64,000 nt of DNA from Aculops lycopersici (lineage: Eukaryota > Arthropoda > Arachnida > Trombidiformes > Eriophyidae), in NCBI GenBank assembly GCA_015350385.1, contig WNKI01000001.1, forward strand, positions 2,509,178-2,573,177, read 5' to 3'. The notes under the pieces are model-generated. The model was not told the DNA's origin, searched no databases, and worked only from the letters and a program-made list of their open reading frames with translations. The position numbers and the translations under genes are program-made. Below are positions 54,001 to 63,973 of this stretch, one piece after another. The number at the start of each line of letters is the position of its first letter. The first letter of the stretch is position 1.

Positions 54001-54416
54001 CCCAATTGATCGATCTCGATTGGCTGCGAATGTTTGATCCTAGAGAGTTGCAAATCTTGATCTCAGGTGCACCAACGATGATCGATATCAGCGACTGGCG
54101 GCGGCATACAATCTATGCGAACGGTTACACGGATGACAGTGAAGTGATCAAAAACTTTTGGCGAGTTGTTGAAAGTTTCGATGAGGGTCAAAAGAGGAAG
54201 TTGTTGAAATTTGCAACCTCCTGCTCGTTGCCACCTTTGCTAGGATTCAAGGATCTAGTGCCTCAATTTGCAATTGCTCCATCGGAAGAGGCTCGGCTAC
54301 CTACAGCCTCGACTTGTATGAACCTCTTAAAATTACCAGAGTGTGAGGATGAGAATGCCATGAGGTCCAAATTACTATATGCAATAGAATCAAACTCCGG
54401 CTTCGAGTTGAGCTAA
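51027..54416 (+). CDS. UBE3C: HECT E3 ubiquitin ligase UBE3C
   Basis: An 1129-residue HECT ligase. UBE3C works with the 26S proteasome, building K29/K48 chains that help degrade hard substrates. The N-terminus has the family signature FEGDFRRRPNQNLGGASRS and an IQ motif (LIIQSLWRGYSCRKK). A long helical middle follows. The HECT domain fills about residues 745-1129: RRNYIYEDAFEKLS, GIDGGGLSKEFLGELLKTGF, LGRILGKAIFEKIMVELPLAGFF, VADYRLNKQIR. The catalytic cysteine is residue 1097 (codon 54315-54317) in the motif LPTASTCMNLLKLP. The end FELS is as in vertebrates. I start at ATG 51027. Single exon, where vertebrates have many. A poly(A) signal is at 54486-54491. Confidence 0.96.
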   Translation: MSDYIYGSSLRAAKSKANYLFEGDFRRRPNQNLGGASRSMARVELLQQAAEQRQSREDTRKREQSSLIIQSLWRGYSCRKKMSQKMRDTFDTTVDKLSSPVSTRRSLPAFEASIDKLVKEFIVYYHSGQDETRFNSLIDIMQSRNDIILRLKFNKPKVWLHRIKCLLSINLKYIQKHGLSTDVVNFSFLERYTRPNEMLDAKESIEVWNSMVMQKFYTIMRSLIDLSDNSRIEDNQLNHRILELVERSLDLEPESNITYSKVYSSTVYSFYKEFLRGPLSDKMHSNYLPNLIDRKPKRLDPGYIIAEFHRLPPSESTHLYEDSRTNNISIEHEFVDRGCYESIWLCYSFVRTVYNRLDGLSDLEKASYVGILSKLIGSAEYVTNISLMQAANNEEEQLDSDTTTDGLNSSLVLAFQSTQNLKEIHIVISKLIDLINHMTHINGLKSIIFNADLQSHIQSSIVKICNLMLAHEHLAIFNCRLLYTVAFSREFSRSLWKSIITSTGASLFGASIPIHLQISTGETISADAWKIILPKLRLFCSLCSYLIPTLDDAEFYTEKDDSMFIDDKDRTGNHNEQSSGSFFVDKELVGISATLRDICVGFIEALYQVNRNSVQQSNLILELNNQHHAQPMQDEKTRLLSFEKKVCFKALVRLVCQLHAKDSRKQYCPEGHWICPSVVIPANKAIDFQLVTSQQGRLLNHMTKDDANQERTSSTPSEIKTVLILQEIPFIISFHDRVQIFHQLLRKEKQIYQTDSYHFGLPGSAIQISIRRNYIYEDAFEKLSADNETNLKQALKVSLISAVGAEEAGIDGGGLSKEFLGELLKTGFDPMRGFFKSTTDNLLYPNPSANVLFASLHEGYEIHYEFLGRILGKAIFEKIMVELPLAGFFLAKLLASKHSSDVDLHNLESLDPVLYKNLVYLKNYKGDVADLNLDFTISNNELGEHEVVELKPGGSKIPVTRENKIEYVHLVADYRLNKQIRAQCAAFKRGLAQLIDLDWLRMFDPRELQILISGAPTMIDISDWRRHTIYANGYTDDSEVIKNFWRVVESFDEGQKRKLLKFATSCSLPPLLGFKDLVPQFAIAPSEEARLPTASTCMNLLKLPECEDENAMRSKLLYAIESNSGFELS

Positions 54417-55197
54417 TACAATTAGATTTGATTCAACACACATCTAATTCACCTCTAGATCATTAGAATGTGTGATTGCAATAATAATAAATCCGAATCG
54501 TCAATTCTGAGTTTCAAGTTCGGCTCAGTTCGGCTTTGTTATGGTTATTTTTGTACGAGAATCATATGCTATGATCCTCTGTATCCGTTTAACGGTGATC
54601 GGCTATCGGTCAAAGTTTCTTTAGTTTGTACACAATGCGCATTGACATCTCCAATGGGTTTTTGCGTGGGAACCTGTCTCTCTATTGTGTGACCGCTTGT
54701 GTCGCCGTTTTCTTTGGCACAGGTCCTATTACCGTGGACTTAGGCCGCCGCCACACTGGCTACCTCAACTCTGCGAGGTCGCCGTTCGCTATGCTTGGCC
54801 GACCCAGAGACACTGAACGACACACAGCTGACGGACTGACCCATGAACAATTGGGCCTCTTGAGTTATTGGTCCACCAAAAATCCGCCATCTTTATTGCG
54901 CAGTTTCTCTAAATCCAAGCCAAAACTTGCAAAACTTTTGTATCTATCATACTTTAGCCCAATTTATATTATTGAATATTGCAACTATTCGATTAAAGAT
55001 TTTATAACCAGCATCATGCTCTGCGTCTAATACAAAACTCGAAGCATGTGAACTAGCGAACTACGAGGCGAGCATCCACATCATATTTGTTTGTCTGGCC
55101 GCCGATATTATAAGCACAAACGCAAAGTTTTGATCTCCCTAATACAAATAATTATCATTTTAAATCTTTCTGCACCAATTAATCGAATCACACCACA
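54417..55197. other. Intergenic between UBE3C and synaptojanin
   Basis: Contains the UBE3C poly(A) signal (54486-54491) and the synaptojanin promoter and leader. Two short plus-strand frames (54468-54692, 54626-55030) have no family pattern. Nothing else seen. Confidence 0.5.
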
Positions 55198-58100
55198 ATG
55201 GGTCTACTCAAAACTTTAACAGTTTCCCATAAACGAGAGACCAATGGAAATTATTGTATCCTCCTGCAAAAGAATCCACCGATGAACCAGCCATGTCTCA
55301 TATTTGAAGCTGGCACGGTGGTTAGTTTGAGTCCAGAGGAGGCGGAACCTGTTCGTCGATCAGGCGGCTACACCAAGATCATGGATGGCTACGCTTGTTT
55401 GGGAATGTTGCAATATGCATACGAGGGATCCAAGGAAGTTTTGTTTCTCGTTATAGTCACTAGTTGTGTTTCAGTGGGTAAGATTGCAAACTCAGAGATC
55501 TTTTGTATCTCGGATGTATTCCCTTTGTCAATGAGAAATGGAACTGAGGATCAGCAACTTATTCAGGGAGTTAGAAAACTCCTTAGCTCTGGACAATTTT
55601 ACTTCTCCCATTCGGCCATGCCAAATAGCACTCCTTACGATTTGACACTCACCGCCCAAAGGGCCCACATGACCACCACCACAGACAATAGATTCTTTTG
55701 GAATAGATTATTACACAGGCACTTCGAGAGATTCAATATCAACTCCTCTTTTTGGTTAGTGAAAGTTTTATGCGGTGGAGTCAATATATCAACTGTTTAT
55801 ATCGGCGGTCTCCAAGCTAAGGCCTGTCTTATATCCCGTCTTAGTTGTGAACGTGCTGGTACGCGTTTCAACATTCGGGGCGCCAACGATCTTGGTCATG
55901 TAGCTAATTTTGTTGAAACTGAACAAGTCATTTTTATAAATCAAACCATATTATCATATTTGATTATCAGAGGATCCATACCACTATTCTGGGAGCAACC
56001 AGGGGTCCAAGTTGGCTCGCATCGTATTAAAATGTCAAGAGGAAGTGAGATATCTCAGGCTGCCTACGACAAGCACATGTTTTTACTCAAGGAAAGATTC
56101 GAGAAGGTTGTTATAATCAACTTATTATCATCCAAGGAAAGCGAACTAACCCTCAATCAATTATTCAACACTCACCATCAAGCATCGAGAATTGGATCCG
56201 AATTTCCGTTTATCAATTTTGACTATCACGCTTTTTGTTCACGCGGACACAAGGAGAATCTCGAGAAGCTTTACACTTCCGAGTTGGAAAGAGAATTCTG
56301 TGATCAATTTGGTTTCTTCCATGCCGAGGGGAAGTCGGTGCTTCAGTTGCAACGAGGAGTAATGCGTATTAATTGCCTGGATTGTTTGGACCGAACAAAC
56401 TCCATGCAAACATTTATTGGTCTCAAAATGCTCGGCAAAATGGTTCAATCTATTGATAGGATTGACCTAACCAAGGTGTTACCGAGACTCCATGATGTTT
56501 ATGAAGCATTATGGGTTCAAAATGGGGATCAAATAAGCAAAATCTACACAGGAACTGGAGCACTGGAGGGTAAAAATATACTCAAAGATGGAACTCTATC
56601 GGTGGCTAGAACGATACAAAATAATCTACTGGATGGCACCAAGCAAAGTGCAATCGATATACTTATTCTAGGTCGAACACTTAGTCGCGATTACTCTTAT
56701 CGGGCGGCATCACTACTTCCACACTATTTCATGTACGCCTCACCAAGCATTCTAGTTAACATGTGTGATCGTTACCTTGAATATTGTGTCCCTGAGAACA
56801 TTAAGGTGGTTGTTGGCACATGGAATGTAAATGGTGGACGACACTTCGACAATATCATGTACAATCGAGCTAGACCAGTGTCAGATTGGTTGGTAGACTA
56901 TCGCACTAGTACTGAGTATGGACCCACTGAGGGCAACCTGTTAGATCAAACCCATGAAGAGGGGCCGGCTGATATCTACGCCATCGGATTTCAAGAAATT
57001 GTGGACCTAAATGCAGGTAACATCGTAGCATCAAGCACTCGAAACCAACGAGACTGGTTGATTGAAATCCAGCACACAATCTCCAGAGATAAACAATACC
57101 TTCTGGTTACCTCAGTCCAGTTAGTTGGCGTTTGCTTGTTCGTATTTATTAGGTCCGATTTGGCTCCACACATCAAGGATGTTTGCATGGATCAAGTTAA
57201 GACAGGTCTTGGAGGTGCAACTGGAAACAAAGGTGGAGTGGCCGTGAGATTCCGTTACAAAGCTACATCACTTTGTTTTGTTTGCTCCCACTTTGCAGCT
57301 GGCCAGCATCAAGTCAAGGAGAGAAACGATGACTACGCCGAGATCACGAGACGAATTCAATTTCCTATGGGTAGATCCATAAACTCTCACGATTATGTCT
57401 TCTGGTGCGGCGACTTCAATTATCGATTGGACAAGATTTCCAATGAGGAGGCAAGAAAAGCGGCCATCACTGGCGACTTCGAGCTATTGTTGCAACACGA
57501 TCAACTCAAGATATCACAGGAAGCTGGGCAAACATTCAAGAATTATATTGAAGGCGACATCAAGTTTCCACCAACCTACAAGTATGACATGAACAGCAAC
57601 GACTATGATACAGGTGAGAAGTGTCGCATGCCCGCCTACACTGATCGTGTCCTGTTCAAGAAGCGTCACCAGACTCATCCAGATGAGGAGCTAACGGATC
57701 CTAGTCAGATCAAGTTCTACACTCGCGTCGAGCTCATGTCTTCAGATCACAGGCCGGTGATTGCTGAGTTCGAAATTGAAATTTTAGATATCGATAAGAC
57801 AGCGAGGAACGAGATTTTGGACGCCGTACTGGACGATTGTGGTCCTCCGGATGCTACTGTTTTCGTGCAAGTTGATGGCCACTTGGACGTAGCAGATGAG
57901 CAAGTTTTTGCCTCAATATTGAAGATCCTCGCCGACGAGGCAGGTGAGATTGTTCTAGTGCGCTATGTGCAGATGAGTTTGATGATCATATTTAGCGATG
58001 GCAAGGCCGCGGTCAAAGCGATGAACCTGAATGGATATCCGCTTGGCTCCCATCTACCTGACAACAAGCTCATCATTACACTGCGCACAAACAACTGGCA

Positions 58101-58947
58101 TGATGCAATAAAAGCCGAGTTGGTCAGCAATATGGACAACACCGTCAATTTGGTTAGTGGTCAGCCTCCAAGTGTCCATTTGGAGGACGACGAGGATGAA
58201 GCTGCACAAGAGCTAAACATGAGCTTGGGACCTGAAGTAAATCCCGATTCCATTTGCTTGAATCACGACTTTTTCGTATTAGATCAGGCGAAACCTGTAG
58301 TGAGTCAGCAACACCATCAAGCAAATGCAATAAGTTTCAAGGATCTTTGTGGCCCAAGCGACGATCAATTGCCACCACCATCATCGGAGCCTCCGCCAGT
58401 GCCACCAAAATCGCCAATGCGTCCGCCGGCAAGACCTCCGCCAAGGCCACCTGTGGCTCACAGAGGTACGACAGCAGCAACACCGGCGCCGAACCAACAC
58501 ATGCCACCACCCATTCCACCCAAAGGTATCAAGACGTCAACAGCCGAGAAACTGACTGACTCAAACTCCAATATTCTAGCCGCAACCGAAGCAGCTGCAA
58601 CCGCAAACTTAGACCCATTCGGCTTACCAAACGACGCGCGGGTTGCGGATGCATCTAGTGACTTTGACGAGTCCCTGTTTGGCGACCAATCTTCGATAAA
58701 TTTAATGGAATTGTCTTCTTGTCTTGACGATGATTCCCCAATGCTTCCACCGCCAACCATGACACCCCCAGTACTTCCACCATTAACCCCTAGTAAGCTG
58801 CCACCAGCCATGCCTCCACACAGTCCGATGGGTGGCCTCACCAGACCTTCGAGAGCGGCGCCCCCGCCACCACCGATACCCAATAGGAATCAGGGCAAGG
58901 AGAAGACACCAAATGATGATTCGGAGATGACAAGCGTTCAGATTTAG
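55198..58947 (+). CDS. Synj: Synaptojanin, dual phosphoinositide phosphatase
   Basis: A 1249-residue enzyme that strips phosphate from PI(4,5)P2 and other phosphoinositides during synaptic-vesicle endocytosis and uncoating. The N-terminal Sac1 domain (about 1-500) has the catalytic C-x5-R as CLDCLDRT (Cys393, Arg399). The inositol 5-phosphatase domain (about 535-865) has WNVNGG (542), TGNKGGVAVRF, WCGDFNYR (736), CRMPAYTDRVLF and SSDHRPV (848, with Asp850/His851). An RRM-like domain (about 880-980, TVFVQVDGHLDV) and a Pro-rich tail with several PxxP SH3 ligands follow. DPF occurs once (LDPFGLP); I see no NPF motif for EH-domain partners. ATG 55198 opens the frame with no intron. Both active sites look intact. 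Confidence 0.97.
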   Translation: MGLLKTLTVSHKRETNGNYCILLQKNPPMNQPCLIFEAGTVVSLSPEEAEPVRRSGGYTKIMDGYACLGMLQYAYEGSKEVLFLVIVTSCVSVGKIANSEIFCISDVFPLSMRNGTEDQQLIQGVRKLLSSGQFYFSHSAMPNSTPYDLTLTAQRAHMTTTTDNRFFWNRLLHRHFERFNINSSFWLVKVLCGGVNISTVYIGGLQAKACLISRLSCERAGTRFNIRGANDLGHVANFVETEQVIFINQTILSYLIIRGSIPLFWEQPGVQVGSHRIKMSRGSEISQAAYDKHMFLLKERFEKVVIINLLSSKESELTLNQLFNTHHQASRIGSEFPFINFDYHAFCSRGHKENLEKLYTSELEREFCDQFGFFHAEGKSVLQLQRGVMRINCLDCLDRTNSMQTFIGLKMLGKMVQSIDRIDLTKVLPRLHDVYEALWVQNGDQISKIYTGTGALEGKNILKDGTLSVARTIQNNLLDGTKQSAIDILILGRTLSRDYSYRAASLLPHYFMYASPSILVNMCDRYLEYCVPENIKVVVGTWNVNGGRHFDNIMYNRARPVSDWLVDYRTSTEYGPTEGNLLDQTHEEGPADIYAIGFQEIVDLNAGNIVASSTRNQRDWLIEIQHTISRDKQYLLVTSVQLVGVCLFVFIRSDLAPHIKDVCMDQVKTGLGGATGNKGGVAVRFRYKATSLCFVCSHFAAGQHQVKERNDDYAEITRRIQFPMGRSINSHDYVFWCGDFNYRLDKISNEEARKAAITGDFELLLQHDQLKISQEAGQTFKNYIEGDIKFPPTYKYDMNSNDYDTGEKCRMPAYTDRVLFKKRHQTHPDEELTDPSQIKFYTRVELMSSDHRPVIAEFEIEILDIDKTARNEILDAVLDDCGPPDATVFVQVDGHLDVADEQVFASILKILADEAGEIVLVRYVQMSLMIIFSDGKAAVKAMNLNGYPLGSHLPDNKLIITLRTNNWHDAIKAELVSNMDNTVNLVSGQPPSVHLEDDEDEAAQELNMSLGPEVNPDSICLNHDFFVLDQAKPVVSQQHHQANAISFKDLCGPSDDQLPPPSSEPPPVPPKSPMRPPARPPPRPPVAHRGTTAATPAPNQHMPPPIPPKGIKTSTAEKLTDSNSNILAATEAAATANLDPFGLPNDARVADASSDFDESLFGDQSSINLMELSSCLDDDSPMLPPPTMTPPVLPPLTPSKLPPAMPPHSPMGGLTRPSRAAPPPPPIPNRNQGKEKTPNDDSEMTSVQI

Positions 58948-61466
58948 TCACCTTCACTTTTCTAGAGTGTAACCTTTACCCATGCACTAGCTAACTTATC
59001 AATTGATTTGACACCCAAGATATTAGATCATCATTGAGGAAGGAATTATTTGTTACTTTGTTGAATGCTCTATCTAGATTGTACTTTTTAATTTCATCAC
59101 TATGTATACTAGCAACATAAACGAAATACTATAACCCATGAACCTGTTTGATCCTTTTAGAATCATAACGATGTAGTGAGTATTCTTAGTTCTACATACA
59201 AGATCATCAGGCAGCGTAAGTTCTTAGGGAATGCTGTTTTTCAATTTTCTGATTTGAAATATGACTTAAGATGAATAGAATCCCAGGAGCATAATTTGCT
59301 TACTTTCGATACTTGTTAGGACCTTCCTTGTGATAAGTCCATGAATCATATCGATATTCGCTGTAAGAATCTGTTGATTTGAAGGAGCTAGATTACCGTC
59401 GTTACTCTTGGCCCCAAACGGATATAATCGATAACGCTAAGGCTTGCTCAAATATTACGCGGTCATAGTGAAATGTGATGTGATAGATAAGCATTTTGGA
59501 GACTAGATCCAGAAGTAGTATCAGGTGTACAAGTTATGCTCATCAAAGTGACAATGAGGCCTATGGAGTTTTCCAGGCGTATATCCAGAACCCTGTAACG
59601 CAGCGACACGAAGGAGGGTTAAACAAATCCGGCCAACACTTGCATAGAAGTAGCCTGATTTTGATATCTATTGCGCGTCTGGTACCTACTGGGCACCCTC
59701 TATCACCTGGCGCCTCAAGTGCGGATGTTGCTTGTTCAATGGAGCTAACAGTGTGAAACATGCTTGGAATCGAATCTACAAGTTGCATGGATCACGTCAA
59801 AGAAAACCGTTTTTAAGTGACATCTGTATTCCAGAAGATATACACGATAGCAGACATTCGAGGCAACCGGATGCTCAGAATCCAACTTCTGAGTTGTTTG
59901 CAGGGTTCATTTTTCATCTAGCTAGCATAACTTCGGAGTTAGAGGTGACTTTTAGAAGCGGTTTTTTTCGCTATGTTCAGCTCAATCAGGTGGATTTATT
60001 CCACACTCGTTGGATAGTGTTAGCATTTCTGAGTAGGAAGCATCAAGAGTTGCGGTGCTGGGTGGTCGGAGGACCTCAGGGCGACCTAGATGCGCAGTAT
60101 AAATCAAAATTGGACCACTTATGGGCAGGTTTGGGCTGAACTTGGTGAACCTTCTATTGAACCTTTACGGTGTGGGGTTCCGGAACTATGCTCAAAACTC
60201 TTCCGATGCCTCTTTATCACCTTAATGAGTATAACTTTGACACCCGATGAGATTTTGGGGTTTTATTTCCCTTTTCAGGTGCAGTTTAAACTGCTCTACC
60301 TTGCAACATCTTAAAAAATAGTTTATCACGCGATCCAATGCATTTGCGCAACAATTATCACGAATCAAAGCTCTCTTTTAAATCTGTCGGATTGGCCGCC
60401 AGATAACCATGTAGCCTGGTGTGCGTGCTTCTTGAGTGGATAACATGATTGCAGATATTTCCCAGGTGTTATCAATGGAGTAGCTTTATTAGTATCAGTC
60501 TACAATGCAAGCGTTGCAATGTCAGTTTCAAAATTCAATTCCAATCAGATTAAATCTACTCACTCGTTTCAAGAGTCTGAAATGCAATGGTTTTGATGTA
60601 TTCAAGTAAACGATGAGTCATCTGATTGGCAAATGAATAGAGGCAAAGATACACGAGTAACGGGAAGAGGCATAGGCTCGCTATCATATCCATGGACAAT
60701 CTTCCTGTCGGGCTTTTATGTGAAATCTAGTTGTAAATCATGGTGCTGGAGACTTAAATCCTGGCAGCCGAGACAAGAGAATAACTAATCCACTCGAGAC
60801 ACCGGAAAGAGCAACAGGCGGTGGCTCTTCAGTGGGACAAAAGGTAGGTTGGAGGGTTTCAACATTTGAGATTGCGCTTACTGGCTGCATTGTAAGAATT
60901 GAGTACAAGGCAGACAGTATGAAAGAGAGAGGGAGACAACCGCAAATCATTGAGATTAGGTACCGTAAGCGTCACTAATACATGTAGAAGAGTATACGGG
61001 AATAAGTGAACTTGTTTGCCCGCTCGCTTACCTGCTCGCTTACTTGCTGGTTATTGGTTGCCACTTGTTGCTGTTGCCGTTATTCATGCCTCTCCCTTCC
61101 AGCTTGCTCCACATTAATTCGCCTCTACCTGTGCAGGTGAGAATATTTATTGTGTGCCTTCCGGAGCCAGTACCTCAAGCTCGCGCTTGGATCTTGAACT
61201 TGAACCCGCCGACTGAACCCAAGCCCCTCGAAGTTGAAAGACATAAAGAGAAAGAGAGAGAGAGAGAGAGTATTTCATGTTCAATGTTTTGCTTGACTAA
61301 CCAGCACTAACAGCAACAGACTTCGTTTGTCTCCTTCAGAAGCTTGGATAGAGACGGAGACTAAATTGAATGTTCATAAAATTGACATCTGTAGAGGAAA
61401 ATAAACAACCGGACAAACCAGCAGGATGGTCTTATCGTAAAATAGTCGTCCAACAAACAGGATCCT
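58948..61466. other. Intergenic after synaptojanin
   Basis: The first 500 bp are probably synaptojanin 3' UTR. From about 59490 to 60315 three plus-strand frames in succession (59496-59756, 59732-60139, 60090-60314) and a change of base texture could mark a decayed mobile element, but I recognise no domain. A GA run lies at 61253-61270. No gene is supported. Confidence 0.4.
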
Positions 61467-61655
61467 CTAGCGGGATAGTTGCCTGGCTGCCTCCAGTTTG
61501 CTTAATTGTCTCTCATTTGATTGTTTAGCTGTCGATTGTCTTGGTGGTGGCAGATTTAGTCGAGAGGCCATCCTTTCCATTCGCTCAAATGTGCGAGCAT
61601 TGAACACCTGAATGATACAGTCATACGTGTCGCCTCTCGAGGGTGCGAGAATCAT
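61467..61655 (-). CDS. Possible terminal exon of an unidentified gene
   Basis: A 62-codon frame beginning at ATG 61655 that has a protein-like composition (TYDCIIQVFNARTFERMERM, then a Gln/Arg/Lys-rich end). It is preceded on its own strand by CTCTTCTTGCTAG, a good splice acceptor, and ends in TAG. It may be the last exon of a minus-strand gene whose earlier exons I could not find, or chance. No family recognised. Confidence 0.25.
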   Translation of the reverse strand: MILAPSRGDTYDCIIQVFNARTFERMERMASRLNLPPPRQSTAKQSNERQLSKLEAARQLSR

Positions 61656-61817
61656 CTAGCAAGAAGAGGTGTGCTTAGAGGTATAAGGAGAGTAACGAAA
61701 GTTTCAAGGGTGATTTACGGCCACTTATGGTCCGAGAGTATTTAGGATGATGTTCGTGTCACGGCCACCTGTTTTGTCCACCGAACACTTGTTGTAGGGT
61801 TGCTTTGCTTGCTGCAG

Positions 61818-61846
61818 CTGTTGTTGTTGTTGTTGTTGTTGTTGTT
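61818..61846. repeat. (TTG)n microsatellite
   Basis: Nine TGT/TTG units in non-coding DNA. Confidence 0.85.
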
Positions 61847-62520
61847 TTCTATCTGTCTATCTGAATGGCTTAAGTCTCTTGAGTCAACCTGACCACAACA
61901 TCACTTTGAGCCTTCGAGCAAATTCGTGAGTGGCGATACTTATCAGACAAGTATAAGCGAGTTGGAGTTAATGCAACTGCTGCTGCTGTTGCTGCCACAA
62001 GTAACAAACTAATTGCTTTCCATCTTGGCCATACAATTTCTGCAAGCCCTTTCAGATATCAACCCAGGAGCTAGTCTAATAGCTAAAAGTTGATAGCGAG
62101 AGCCTGAGGGTGGAAAAGTTTCTAGTTTGTTACACAATTAGACTTGCCACTTTGGAATAAGCAGCAATGAAAGCGGCACCGACCACCAAAGTCGATGGAG
62201 ACACTGGCGCGAGTTCACGTGTGCAGGTTTTAGCATTGGCATCGAAGGCGTTCCAAGGTCTGAAAAGGTTGCTGGGCGAGGCTTCTAGAAAGCAAAAGAT
62301 AAGGAACAGGAGAGGAGGGCAGAAAATGACATAGCCAGTGGAGCAGTGGGAATGACTTGAGGGACCATCGAAGCCTCTGGAGGGTCGAAAAAAATCCACA
62401 GGTGAGGCGCTTCATTTCGTGATGTCATCCCATGGAATGATCACCAAGAAAAGAGAGAAAGAAAAAAATCGAACTGAAGGCCACGCTTGTTGTTACTTGA
62501 AATTTGCCACATCATCCCTT

Positions 62521-62551
62521 CGACGATGACGACGACGACGACGACGACGAC
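62521..62551. repeat. (GAC)n microsatellite
   Basis: CGACGATGAC followed by about seven GAC units in non-coding DNA. Confidence 0.85.
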
Positions 62552-63825
62552 TGTGAGAGGGAATTAATGAAAGTTGTAAGGCAATCATCAGCCACAAAAC
62601 ACCCCTCTCTCTCCAGACTTCCACGACAATTGTCTTGGCTCTCGGCCAGAATATGAACCGACTGCAGATTGCCACTCAATGTTCCGCTTGGTGATCAATG
62701 GGATTGATGGCGCACCATGTTAATGAGCATGGCACCACAATAACAGTTGAGCGAGAGAAATTTCGCACGCCGATTCACAGGCACAATTCAGTTCACCTGT
62801 CTGAGTTTGAAAAGAAAATCACTGAACAGGTAACCCCAAGGCGAGCATTTTAAGCAAACAACAGCAACAACCCGGCTTGGACTGGTTTGTGCGCCTAGCC
62901 ATTAGGTTGAATGTGTGCAGCCAGTTAGCGAGGGCGATAGTTGATTCTTTTTTTACAAGCGTAAGGTGCTCGCTCGCTCGCAGCTCATTTCGCATTCACC
63001 TGTCGCTGGTGGGCTCGCTCTCTGAGCTTAGCAAGGGGCTGCACGCGCGACAAAGCCTGTGCGCGTTGGCGCAGGCGGAAGTCGAGGGTGGGACCAGCAA
63101 GAGGAATGGCAAAGGCAATAGAAAGCGAGAGGGAGACACAATTAGCGCGTGCTGTTGTTGTTGTTGTTGCTGTAGTCGTCGTTGTCGTTGATGCTAAATT
63201 TCTATCGTCGTTTCAGCCTCAAAAGAAGTGTAGTTGCGCACTGACAGCGCAGCCAGCCGCTAGATTTGCCCCATTGAGAGAATAAAGAGAAATTTAGCAT
63301 CCGGCGCTTTTCCGAGCCTTTAGCTAGGATCTTGTGGTGGTTTTTGCACGTATACCGTATGCCACTAGGCGTGACACTATGTATCAGCCTAAACATTGGA
63401 GGCAGGTTTGCTAGTTTGCTGGCTGGCTCTAAATCTAAGGTCTTCTACTGACACTGCCGCTGCCATTGCAATTGCAATGGTGTGCAACAAGTGCCACTAT
63501 CGTTGCGAGAATGTTAATGACGAGCCCGAGGTACTTACCTGGCGCCAGCGATACCAGTCGAAGACCTTGAGAGAGTTTTGAGAGCGAAGTGGATATGAAT
63601 GCTCGCAGGTTGCTAGAGTCCTGATCTGCGCGCGCAGTTAAAAAGTCTCCTCTATCTTGGAGTATCTTGAGGTTGTCGACGCGCAAGGCGAGGCGAAGAG
63701 AAAGCGGTAGAGTAAAAGAGTGAGGGGAGCGCCGGTGGGAACCACTTGTTGCGGTTGTTGTTGTTGCTGCTGCTGCCTTTGTTGCTATCTCTGTCTTGTT
63801 ACGATGAAGCTGAGCAACAGGTGGG

Positions 63826-63832
63826 TATATAA
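63826..63832 (+). promoter_or_regulatory. TATA box
   Basis: TATATAA about 145 bp upstream of the start codon at 63974. A transcription start some 30 bases downstream, near 63853-63860, would give an A-rich leader of a little over 110 bases, typical of strongly expressed cuticle or secreted-protein genes in arthropods. Confidence 0.6.
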
Positions 63833-63973
63833 GCGAGCGGCTAGCGATTAGTTCAACAGTCAAGTCTCAGCTCAACAAAACTCACCTGAAAAATATACAA
63901 CAAGCAAACAAAAGACAACTAAAGATCTCTAATATCAATTAAGCGAACAAAACAACAGAAACAAGTCACCAAG

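Larger units (their letters stand above)
61656..63825. other. Non-coding upstream region with repeats and CAGGTR sites
   Basis: Contains a TTG microsatellite (61818-61846), a GAC/GAT microsatellite (62521-62551) and a GTT run near 63153. CAGGTR hexamers are dense from 61029 to 63888. The last part is the promoter of the gene beginning at 63974. Short frames on both strands show no conserved pattern. Confidence 0.45.

Noticed and set aside
62167..62334. 55-codon plus-strand frame starting MKAAPTTKVDG
   Set aside because: Plausible composition but no splice or promoter context and no recognisable family; it could be chance.
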